From contig NVWR01000005.1 of the NCBI GenBank assembly GCA_002746275.1, positions 16,896-22,104 on the forward strand: 5,209 nt of DNA, read 5' to 3'. This document shows, piece by piece, positions 1 through 5,209 of the stretch (its first letter is position 1; the number at the start of each line of letters is the position of its first letter). The translations under genes were made by a program, and so were the position numbers. The stretch comes from Rhodobiaceae bacterium (GTDB lineage Bacteria; Pseudomonadota; Alphaproteobacteria; Parvibaculales; Parvibaculaceae). The notes beneath the pieces were generated by a model that was not told where the DNA came from, ran no database searches, and was given only the letters and a program-made list of their open reading frames with translations.

Positions 1-78
1 GATCCGATGTCGAGCAAAGCGCGAGTGCTTTGAGTTGCCAAAAATGGCGAAAAAATCTTTGCGATCCATGAGGCGATT

Positions 79-84
79 GGATCT
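79..84. other. RGATCY site (GGATCT) upstream of the methyltransferase
   Basis: This is the only complete RGATCY sequence I find in the window; GATC at position 1 lacks its left flank. RGATCY is the known site of BstYI, the relative of the neighbouring nuclease. It lies 17 bp before the extended -10-like element at 101-109 and 53 bp before the chosen methyltransferase start, so it could allow methylation-dependent control. The sequence match is certain; the regulatory role is inference. Confidence 0.4.
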
Positions 85-100
85 TGTGTATTTCGATAGT

Positions 101-109
101 TGCTATAAG
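101..109 (+). promoter_or_regulatory. Candidate extended -10 promoter element of the methyltransferase
   Basis: The sequence TGCTATAAG fits the extended -10 pattern TGnTATAAT with one mismatch, and it would start transcription about 20 bases before ATG 137. No well-spaced -35 box is visible; TTGTGT at 84-89 is too close. This element supports the 137 start, because the alternative starts at 35 and 44 would lie upstream of it. Confidence 0.35.
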
Positions 110-136
110 TTTGTGCGAACGAGTAACGGGGTTATT

Positions 137-1762
137 ATGAGAGCAATCGACCTATATGCGGGTATCGGAGGTTGGAGTCTTGGCCTAAAAATGGCCGGGA
201 TCGAAGTGGTGCAATCTTACGAGTGGTGGCAGCCAGCGCTAGATACTCACAACAACAACTATTCAACTGACCTCAAGCGAACAAATATTCGCACGATGAG
301 TCTCAATGACTTGCCTGACAACATAGATTTGGTTGTTGGTAGTCCTCCGTGCACACAGTTTTCGTATTCCAATCGGGGGGGTAGCGGCGATCTGGCTGAC
401 GGACAGATCGACCTGGTTCGCTTTTTTGCGATTGTTGACAGATTAAAGCCAAAGTTTTGGGCAATGGAGAATGTTCCAAGAGTTGCCAAATTCTTAGAAG
501 CTAGTTTTTTGGATTCTGAGTCAGATTTGTTTAAGTACAGACATCTGAAGCCCAATATTGGTGTTTTCGATTTCTCGGAGTTTGGCTGCCCCCAGGCCCG
601 CCGTAGGTGCATTGCGACAAATTTGAAGTTGAATGATATCAATGCATTCAGAGAGAGGTGCGCTGACTTGACTTTAGGTGATGTGGTCAAGCGGTTGGCT
701 GGCACAGACAAAGTGACCGACCCAGTATGGGGAGTGACATTGCCAGCCAGCCTAGTGACAGAACAAGAGAAAGAAGAAGAACTCAATGGTGAGGAACTAC
801 GGCTGAACCGCGACTCTAAGATTTATCATCCAGTATACAACAACATGTCGTTTCCAGACCGGCTTAACACTCCTGCCCGTACTGTGACTGCAACTTGCAC
901 GCGGGTATCTCGAGAGAGCATCGTTTTGCGCGCAGGTGAGGGGGAACAGTTCCGTCGCCTGACGGTCAGAGAGCGAGCAAGTTTGCAAGGCTTCCCAATT
1001 ACCTATCAATTTTTTGGTAGATCATTTGCTGAGAAGGCTAAGATGATAGGGAACGCAATCCCCCCAACTTTCAGCTATGTTTTGGCGTCACTCGCGAAGG
1101 GCATTACTGCCGAGAGTTTTGCGCCTCACCAGGAGGTAGGCCAGAATTTAACTACACCATTGAAAAAGCCTCCAACAACAACTGTCGATACTGCGGGGAA
1201 AACCTACCCGAGCAAAAGGCGCTTCCGTGCAGCCATTCCGGGACTGCGTTTTAAGAGCGGTATGCGGTTTGAGCTGTCAAACGACGTAAGTGGTGAGCAG
1301 ACTACGTGGTCGATGCGTTTCTATTCCGGAGATTCAAAGGCAATTAGAACCCATAAACTGGATCAAGGTTTTAAATTAGACCTAGTCGACTACCCAGCTC
1401 TGGCGAGTATTTCGATACCATCGTCAGGCGAAGCCAAGGCTTTGAAGCGCTTGGTGGAATCTACGGATAGCCGCAAGCTCCAAGACATATGGACTCGGCG
1501 ACAAAAGGGTAAAAGCCCATATTACTGGGTCGATCAGTTAGGCGAAATCGCAGGTCATGTTCATTCTGAATTGGGCGAAACCGTTACCCCGAGTGAAGTG
1601 GAAAAGGCCGTCTTGGAGCTGATTGGCATTGATGTCGGTGCTGGCAAATATGAGAACGAGACCAAGCTCAGGAAAAACGCCATTCGCATTCTCTCAGGAG
1701 TGCTGGTAGCTGTTTGGTTTAATCACGTCCTTTGGCGTTCTCAGTTTGCAGAGGCTGCTTAG
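137..1762 (+). CDS. DNA (cytosine-5-)-methyltransferase of a Type II R-M system, with a C-terminal extension
   Basis: Transfers a methyl group from S-adenosylmethionine to carbon 5 of cytosine, presumably protecting host DNA from the neighbouring nuclease. In the 541-residue product I see motif I DLYAGIGGW (5-13), motif IV GSPPCTQFS (68-76, nucleophile Cys72), ENV (111-113), QARRR (153-157), the motif IX region with LTVRERASLQGFP (275-287) and motif X GNAIPP (305-310). The target-recognition region between QARRR and motif IX is short. After motif X a further ~210 residues follow (about 330-541), first a beta-rich-looking basic stretch, then a helical part; I do not recognise them. The start at 137 places Met five residues before motif I, as is usual for the family, and leaves a weak GGGG at 128-131. 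In-frame starts further upstream (TTG 35, ATG 44) would add 34 or 31 residues with no good Shine-Dalgarno. The gene converges on the BstYI-like gene and overlaps it by 4 bp. Target sequence is inferred, not shown. Confidence 0.93.
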   Translation: MRAIDLYAGIGGWSLGLKMAGIEVVQSYEWWQPALDTHNNNYSTDLKRTNIRTMSLNDLPDNIDLVVGSPPCTQFSYSNRGGSGDLADGQIDLVRFFAIVDRLKPKFWAMENVPRVAKFLEASFLDSESDLFKYRHLKPNIGVFDFSEFGCPQARRRCIATNLKLNDINAFRERCADLTLGDVVKRLAGTDKVTDPVWGVTLPASLVTEQEKEEELNGEELRLNRDSKIYHPVYNNMSFPDRLNTPARTVTATCTRVSRESIVLRAGEGEQFRRLTVRERASLQGFPITYQFFGRSFAEKAKMIGNAIPPTFSYVLASLAKGITAESFAPHQEVGQNLTTPLKKPPTTTVDTAGKTYPSKRRFRAAIPGLRFKSGMRFELSNDVSGEQTTWSMRFYSGDSKAIRTHKLDQGFKLDLVDYPALASISIPSSGEAKALKRLVESTDSRKLQDIWTRRQKGKSPYYWVDQLGEIAGHVHSELGETVTPSEVEKAVLELIGIDVGAGKYENETKLRKNAIRILSGVLVAVWFNHVLWRSQFAEAA

Positions 1763-2376
1763 AACCCGACACCTAAAACCACGAGTGGTACGCCAGGAAC
1801 TCCTCTTCCTTGCCGCAGTATGTTGCTCAAGTCCTTCTCAAAGAAAGTTGGGCCAGAGGACATTTCCCGAGAGAAGCTCTTCATTGGGAGGATTTCAATC
1901 CCGACATCAATTTTGCCTGCTGCAAAAAATGCCAAGTGTTTTACATAGAGATCATGTGCCACAAATGAGTATTTGCCGAACTGAACTTCAACAGCGACTC
2001 GGTCTTTGACGAAATCTGTTTCATTGTTTGTCCGCAGGGCTTCGAAGCCCGCGGCCTCGATAATGCTCTTTTGCTCTTGAGCCGGTAGATTTTGAATTTT
2101 TCGCGTAGTCTGCTCGTCTTCGCAGACGAAATAACTAAATTCGTCCTTGCTCCAGACTGGCGAACACTTTCCGAACCATTTTCGGAATTCGGCATTAAGG
2201 TCTGGGGGGGAATATAGAAGTTGCCCTTTCCGACGGTGTTCTTTTGAAACCTTGGTCTTGCATATGGCCTCATCAACTTTGTCAATTACATCTCGAATCT
2301 CCGCCCACAACGCAGGCTTTCGAGCCATCAGGTATTCCTCTCCGTTCAGGTGTGAGTAAACTTTGTGAATTTTCAT
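1759..2376 (-). CDS. BstYI-like Type II restriction endonuclease (probable RGATCY specificity)
   Basis: A homodimeric-type PD-(D/E)xK restriction endonuclease of the BglII/BstYI family, expected to cut unmethylated RGATCY sites. From memory the 205-residue product parallels R.BstYI (203 aa) along its whole length: N-terminal VYSHLNGEEYL (6-16), GQLLYSP (51-57), EQKSIIEAAG (101-110), core TDFVKDRVAVEVQFGKYSF (120-138), KIDVGIEILPMK (155-166), EMSSG (171-175) and RQGRGVP near the end (188-194). The catalytic set would be Asp121, Glu130 and Gln132, the ExQ variant known from BglII and BstYI. ATG at 2376 is chosen over the 27-residue-longer start at 2457 because the protein then begins like BstYI and an AGGAGGT lies 11 bases upstream. 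It ends in a 4-bp tail-to-tail overlap with the methyltransferase and is divergent from the second nuclease gene. The family call is firm; the exact site is inferred from similarity. Confidence 0.93.
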   Translation of the reverse strand: MKIHKVYSHLNGEEYLMARKPALWAEIRDVIDKVDEAICKTKVSKEHRRKGQLLYSPPDLNAEFRKWFGKCSPVWSKDEFSYFVCEDEQTTRKIQNLPAQEQKSIIEAAGFEALRTNNETDFVKDRVAVEVQFGKYSFVAHDLYVKHLAFFAAGKIDVGIEILPMKSFSREMSSGPTFFEKDLSNILRQGRGVPGVPLVVLGVGF

Positions 2377-2387
2377 AGAGAAGCGGT

Positions 2388-2394
2388 ACCTCCT
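2388..2394 (-). promoter_or_regulatory. Shine-Dalgarno of the BstYI-like endonuclease
   Basis: Read on the minus strand this is AGGAGGT, a near-perfect Shine-Dalgarno, 11 bases before ATG 2376. The spacing is slightly long. It decides the start in favour of the 205-residue protein. Confidence 0.7.
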
Positions 2395-2439
2395 ATTACT
2401 ATTTGATACACTCCATAGACTGGACTCTTGTACGGAATA

Positions 2440-2452
2440 GTCGATTATCGAC
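2440..2452. repeat. Perfect 13-bp odd palindrome in the divergent nuclease intergenic region
   Basis: GTCGAT-T-ATCGAC has perfect 6-bp arms around one central base. It lies in the 96-bp gap between the two divergent nuclease starts, ending 20 bases before ATG 2473 and about 63 bases before ATG 2376 on the other strand. Its place and symmetry suit an operator for a dimeric regulator acting on one or both genes. No controller (C) protein gene is visible in the window, and no convincing -35/-10 pair is visible for either direction, so the role is open. Confidence 0.4.
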
Positions 2453-2472
2453 AGCAAAAGCCGTGGAAGTAA

Positions 2473-3216
2473 ATGATGTTAGAAAAGCTCCAAAATCAAG
2501 GTTATCAAGTTGAGGTACTTTCCCACGCTCGCGCCATTCTGGAGGTCGATTTTCCGGAAGTCGAAATCGAGCTAACTGAAGTTCTTGAGGGTTTCAGAAT
2601 TCCTGTGGCCGAGCTCATCGCTGGCGGCGGCGGGGAGGCAAAAGGCACGCAGAGATTGCGAAAAGCACTTACCGACAAGCAGTGGCCAAAGTTTCATTTT
2701 AATGTCGAACGGAAGATCAACGGCAAGATTCTCGAGAGCCAGTCCCATGAAGTCGACCATGTTCGCGAGTTTACTTCCGGCCGTGTGGCACTTGAAATTG
2801 AGTGGAACAACAAGGACCCCTTTTTTGACCGGGACTTGGAAAACTACAAAAGGCTTCATGCTGATGGCGCAATTTCTGTAGGCATTATCATAACACGTGG
2901 AACATCCCTGCATGAAAATATGAAATCGATTGTCGGAAAGTTTCTGGACACTAATGATATTGAAACACTCGATGATCTAACTCAATGGGGTTATGAGCCG
3001 ACGTCTAGACAGAGAGCGACCATTAGTGGTTTGGTCAACCGGGATAAAGACCCATTATCGTTTCGTGAAGCGTTCTGCCGAAAGTTTGTCTCTGACAAAT
3101 TTGGAGAAGCGACGACACACTGGCGCAAACTCGAAGATAGAGTGCACAGAGGAGTAGGCAACCCGTGTCCACTCCTACTAGTTGGGTTGCCAGAAAATGT
3201 TGTAGAGTTCGATTAG
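2473..3216 (+). CDS. Second BglII/BstYI-family restriction endonuclease-like protein
   Basis: A 247-residue protein that I place in the BglII/BstYI restriction endonuclease family, distant from the neighbouring BstYI-like gene. Its core GRVALEIEWNNKDPFFDRD (103-121) followed by GAISVGIIITRG (132-143) lines up by eye with VAVEVQF and KIDVGIEILPMK of the neighbour, and its end RGVGNPCPLLLVGLP (226-240) lines up with RGVPGVPLVVLGV. Candidate catalytic residues are Asp95, Glu108 and Glu110, so the signature is ExE rather than the ExQ of BglII and BstYI, and the Asp-to-Glu spacing is 13 rather than 9 residues. There is an extra ~65-residue region before the C-terminus (about 150-215). ATG 2473 is followed directly by ATG 2476; GGAAG at 2465-2469 is better spaced for 2476, so the true start may be one codon later. 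Target site and activity are unknown. It is divergent from the BstYI-like gene and followed by a 260-bp gap before the integrase. Confidence 0.8.
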   Translation: MMLEKLQNQGYQVEVLSHARAILEVDFPEVEIELTEVLEGFRIPVAELIAGGGGEAKGTQRLRKALTDKQWPKFHFNVERKINGKILESQSHEVDHVREFTSGRVALEIEWNNKDPFFDRDLENYKRLHADGAISVGIIITRGTSLHENMKSIVGKFLDTNDIETLDDLTQWGYEPTSRQRATISGLVNRDKDPLSFREAFCRKFVSDKFGEATTHWRKLEDRVHRGVGNPCPLLLVGLPENVVEFD

Positions 3217-3230
3217 ACTTAGTGACCTGC

Positions 3231-3249
3231 GATTGAACGTTGTTCAATC
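3231..3249. repeat. Perfect inverted repeat, 8-bp arms and 3-bp centre, after the second nuclease
   Basis: GATTGAAC-GTT-GTTCAATC begins 15 bases after the stop codon of the second nuclease. It could fold in RNA as a hairpin, but no T-run follows, so it is not a standard intrinsic terminator. It may be a protein-binding site, an end-of-transcript structure or part of a recombination site at the junction with the integrase module. The symmetry is seen directly; the role is open. Confidence 0.5.
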
Positions 3250-3346
3250 TGGGGTAAGTACAATTTTGTGAATACAATAGCCATCAGAAAATGGAACCGA
3301 ACTGAAACCGGCTAAACTAACACCCATGATTCTTCTGCTCATCCCC

Positions 3347-3362
3347 ACGCGCGCGGGCGCGT
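3347..3362. repeat. GC-rich hairpin in the nuclease-integrase intergenic region
   Basis: ACGCGC-GCGG-GCGCGT forms a perfect 6-bp, all-but-one GC stem with a 4-base loop, a composition island in otherwise AT-rich non-coding DNA. The next bases (TGGACGG) lack a T-run, so it does not look like an intrinsic terminator, though it could still act as a weak transcription or RNA-stability barrier between the R-M genes and the integrase. Confidence 0.4.
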
Positions 3363-3410
3363 TGGACGGTGCTTCTTTATTCTGCATAGCGCACGACATA
3401 GCCTCATAAG

Positions 3411-3425
3411 TCGAAGATTATTCGA
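3411..3425. repeat. Short inverted repeat just before the integrase promoter
   Basis: TCGAA-GATTA-TTCGA has perfect 5-bp arms, sits where the -35 region of the integrase promoter would be, and is followed closely by TTTTT at 3428-3432. It could be an operator for integrase autoregulation or a weak terminator for upstream transcripts. It is short enough to be chance. Confidence 0.25.
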
Positions 3426-3445
3426 GCTTTTTAGAATTTTGTTCC

Positions 3446-3451
3446 TATAAT
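3446..3451 (+). promoter_or_regulatory. TATAAT -10 box of the integrase promoter
   Basis: A perfect TATAAT 26 bases upstream of the chosen integrase start. No consensus -35 is seen at 16-18 bp spacing, so the promoter may be weak or activator-dependent. The alternative ATG at 3450 lies inside this box, so it could not be the start of a transcript made from here; this supports ATG 3477. Confidence 0.5.
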
Positions 3452-3463
3452 GAAACGTGGCCG

Positions 3464-3472
3464 AAAGGAGGT
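3464..3472 (+). promoter_or_regulatory. Strong Shine-Dalgarno of the integrase
   Basis: AAAGGAGGT, close to the full anti-Shine-Dalgarno complement, ends 4 bases before ATG 3477. It fixes the integrase start at 3477 rather than at ATG 3450, which has no such site. Confidence 0.75.
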
Positions 3473-3476
3473 CACG

Positions 3477-4643
3477 ATGCAGGAATTAAAACTTACCAAA
3501 CGCACTATTAAAGCAATTCCCTATACCAGCACCGGCCAGGAGTTTTACCGCGACGCGTTGCTGCCGGGCTTTGGGCTTCGTGTAGGCGCCAAAACCAAAA
3601 CATTTTATGCCGACAAACGGGTCAACAAGAAAACCTGTCGCGTAAGCCTTGGACGTGTGGAGCTCATGGGGCTCGACGAAGCCCGCCGGAAAGCTCTGTC
3701 CTATCTTAGTGACATGGCCGACAACATCGCCCCCAACAAGCAAAAGAAAAAAAGTGCGGCAGAACAAATTACGATGGAAAAGGCGTTCGAGAAGTTCTTC
3801 GAAACTCGAACACACCTCTCCCCCGTTACCGTGCATGGATACACCCGCACGGTAGACCTCTATCTAAAGGTGTGGCGAAAAAAGCCGCTAAACGAAATCG
3901 AGCGTCAAATGGTGCTGAAGAAGCACAAGGATATCGCCGGTAAGCACGGTGAAGTCTCCGCAAATAACGCCATGCGGCACCTGCGTTCGGTCTACAATTT
4001 CACCGCAGCAACACAGGACGACCTTCCGCCGAACCCGGTTCTGATCCTCACCCAGGCGCGGGCCTGGTATAGGGAGAAACGGCGACGAACGGTTATCCCA
4101 TCGCACTCATTGGGTAAGTGGTGGGACGCCGTACTGCAGGAACCTGAATACGCGCGCGACTTCTTATTCCTGGCGTTGTTTACAGGCATGCGCCGGGGAG
4201 AGCTTATGCGGCTGCGCTGGGAGAACATCGACCTGATCGGTAACACGCTGCATCTTCCCGAGACGAAAAATGGCGATCCGCTCGACCTGCCGTTGTCTGG
4301 CTTTTTGGTGGACCTGTTTTCGGAACGTCACAAGCATGCTGCCAGTTCCGAATGGGTCTTTCCTGGTACAGGGGAAGGTGGTCACTTTGTTGAGGTCAAA
4401 AGGGCATTGAAACGGGTTAGGGAAACCTCTGGTGTTGCGTTCACAACGCACGACCTGCGCCGCACCTATATCACCATCGCGGAAAGCCTGGACGTACCCT
4501 ATTATGCGCTAAAACGGATGCTGAACCATCGGAGCGCTGGGGATGTGACCGGAGGATATATCGTCATTGATGCGGAACGCCTACGCGGTCCCGTGGAGCA
4601 GGTGGCACAGAAGATATTGGAGTTAGTCGGGCAGACGGCCTAA
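3477..4643 (+). CDS. int: Tyrosine-type site-specific integrase (Arm-binding, P4-integrase-like layout)
   Basis: Catalyses integration and excision of a mobile element by DNA strand exchange through a covalent phosphotyrosine. The 388-residue product has an N-terminal Arm-DNA-binding region (about 4-90, with LTKRTIKAI and the GFGLRVG strand typical of this class), a core-binding helical domain (about 98-195) and a C-terminal catalytic domain. The catalytic residues look complete: Arg239 in TGMRRGEL (236-243), Lys264 in the beta hairpin, His325 and Arg328 in HDLRRT, His351 in LNHRS and the nucleophile Tyr361 in GGYI. Length is normal for the family, and the gene shows no frameshift. The region sampled at 4201-4260 is 58% GC, against 33% at 481-540 in the methyltransferase, hinting that the two modules have different histories. 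It is followed after 9 bases by an unknown ORF in the same frame. I find no tRNA gene or obvious attachment core in the window, so the integration site is unknown. Confidence 0.94.
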   Translation: MQELKLTKRTIKAIPYTSTGQEFYRDALLPGFGLRVGAKTKTFYADKRVNKKTCRVSLGRVELMGLDEARRKALSYLSDMADNIAPNKQKKKSAAEQITMEKAFEKFFETRTHLSPVTVHGYTRTVDLYLKVWRKKPLNEIERQMVLKKHKDIAGKHGEVSANNAMRHLRSVYNFTAATQDDLPPNPVLILTQARAWYREKRRRTVIPSHSLGKWWDAVLQEPEYARDFLFLALFTGMRRGELMRLRWENIDLIGNTLHLPETKNGDPLDLPLSGFLVDLFSERHKHAASSEWVFPGTGEGGHFVEVKRALKRVRETSGVAFTTHDLRRTYITIAESLDVPYYALKRMLNHRSAGDVTGGYIVIDAERLRGPVEQVAQKILELVGQTA

Positions 4644-4652
4644 AGTATTCCA

Positions 4653-5209
4653 ATGGTAAAGCGGCAGATCAAGAAAGAAATCATCTATCTGACATTCGAC
4701 GAGGGGAACGGCATTGCTGATCTTATACGCGGAGACTGGAAAGTTGATATGCGCGAGATTAACGACCGGCTCCTCGAGAAGCACCAATTCCCAGACGCAA
4801 ACAAGCATTTCGATTTTCTGTGCGAGGCAATCGAAATAATTCAAGGCTTTTCACGTATCGAGTTACGCGACAATATCGTCGTAGTTCCATCTGATCTTAC
4901 AAAGTTCAAGGAGGTCAAAGCTAAGTTCCAGAAGGTCTGCGATAAGATTGATGAGCTTAGTGAACTGGTTTTTGAGCTGCGATGCGACGCGACCGCCGAT
5001 ATGCTGTTGCAGCACTTCGACCGAGATGGCTTTCTGGACAACTTTAAGAAATCACTCCCTGATGGGATGCGGGTCTTCGCACAGATAGATGAGTACACCG
5101 GGGCAACGGGGAATCGTCCCACTGGAGATTGGGCGGAGAACTTCTGCTTGCATTGTCAGAAATTCTGGGGAGCAGAGAAGGGCGGCGGTACCCGCCCCAT
5201 GTTCGAGAG
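4653..5209 (+). CDS. Hypothetical protein downstream of the integrase, 3' end beyond the window
   Basis: An open frame with no stop from ATG 4653 to the window end, at least 185 codons. I do not recognise the family. The product is mixed-charge and soluble-looking, with no signal peptide or membrane helix. It has a charged amphipathic helical stretch (about 81-120, with KFKEVKAKFQKV and KIDELSELVFEL) that could form a coiled coil, and an aromatic/cysteine patch near the visible end (FCLHCQKFW, 164-172) containing a single CxxC. No Shine-Dalgarno precedes ATG 4653. The integrase stop is only 9 bases upstream in the same frame, so translation is probably coupled to the integrase and the gene probably shares its transcript. 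Small unknown proteins often accompany integrases on elements; any role in recombination or element maintenance here is a guess. Confidence 0.75.
   Translation, partial: MVKRQIKKEIIYLTFDEGNGIADLIRGDWKVDMREINDRLLEKHQFPDANKHFDFLCEAIEIIQGFSRIELRDNIVVVPSDLTKFKEVKAKFQKVCDKIDELSELVFELRCDATADMLLQHFDRDGFLDNFKKSLPDGMRVFAQIDEYTGATGNRPTGDWAENFCLHCQKFWGAEKGGGTRPMFE

Noticed and set aside
35..136. Longer methyltransferase start (TTG 35 or ATG 44) giving an extra 31-34 residues
   Set aside because: No Shine-Dalgarno precedes either codon, the added segment does not resemble a helix-turn-helix or any family feature, and family members normally begin just before motif I, as ATG 137 does. It cannot be fully excluded.
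32..490. Repeated 11-mer GAGTTGCCAAA at 32-42 and 480-490, and a similar GTTGCCAGAAAATG near 3186-3199, as flanking direct repeats
   Set aside because: The matches are short, one copy is inside the methyltransferase coding region and the third is imperfect; chance is the simplest explanation.
259..786. Minus-strand open frame of 175 codons inside the methyltransferase
   Set aside because: It is a shadow of a well-supported gene; its translation shows no recognisable family features.
1778..1789. ACCAC-GA-GTGGT inverted repeat as a terminator for the convergent genes
   Set aside because: The stem is 5 bp with a 2-base loop, has no T-run on either side and lies in conserved coding sequence of the endonuclease.
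1746..2009. Plus-strand open frame overlapping the end of the BstYI-like gene
   Set aside because: It is antisense to a strongly conserved nuclease C-terminus and has no ribosome site or recognisable protein features.
2377..2457. Longer start for the BstYI-like endonuclease at 2457
   Set aside because: The AGGAGGT Shine-Dalgarno lies inside this extension, and the family's typical N-terminus begins at ATG 2376.
3217..3476. tRNA gene or attachment core in the 260-bp gap before the integrase
   Set aside because: No cloverleaf, T-loop consensus or repeated core was found; only inverted repeats and integrase expression signals are visible.
1..5209. CRISPR array or insertion sequence
   Set aside because: No regularly spaced repeats, transposase genes or terminal inverted repeats were seen.

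Overview
The window is a stretch of bacterial accessory genome: a Type II restriction-modification (R-M) locus beside the start of an integrase module. No ribosomal or housekeeping marker is present, so the host cannot be named. The tyrosine integrase with an N-terminal Arm-binding domain and the mixed, moderate base composition suit a Gram-negative, proteobacterium-like host, but that is inference.

Positions 1-3216 hold the R-M part. A C5-cytosine DNA methyltransferase (137-1762, +) carries all the main family motifs plus an unusual C-terminal extension of about 210 residues. It converges on, and overlaps by 4 bp, a minus-strand gene (1759-2376) that I recognise as a close relative of the BstYI restriction endonuclease (site RGATCY). 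Divergent from that gene, across a short regulatory gap with a perfect 13-bp odd palindrome, lies a second, longer nuclease-like gene (2473-3216, +). It shows a parallel layout of the BglII/BstYI fold, with an ExE catalytic signature in place of ExQ. One methyltransferase therefore sits with two different BglII-superfamily nucleases, which is the most interesting point in the window.

Positions 3217-3476 are non-coding. They contain a perfect 8-bp-arm inverted repeat just after the second nuclease, a GC-rich hairpin, a small inverted repeat, a perfect TATAAT box and a strong Shine-Dalgarno sequence for the next gene. Positions 3477-4643 encode a complete tyrosine recombinase with its catalytic residues intact. 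Nine bases later begins an unrecognised ORF that runs off the window edge (4653 to 5209).

The likely working picture is that the methyltransferase protects host DNA at a GATC-containing site and the BstYI-like enzyme cleaves unmodified DNA. The second nuclease may add a further specificity or belong to a partly separate system. The integrase suggests that the block is carried on, or was inserted by, an integrative element. The only complete RGATCY site in the window lies just upstream of a candidate methyltransferase promoter, so methylation feedback on the system's own expression is possible but unproven.
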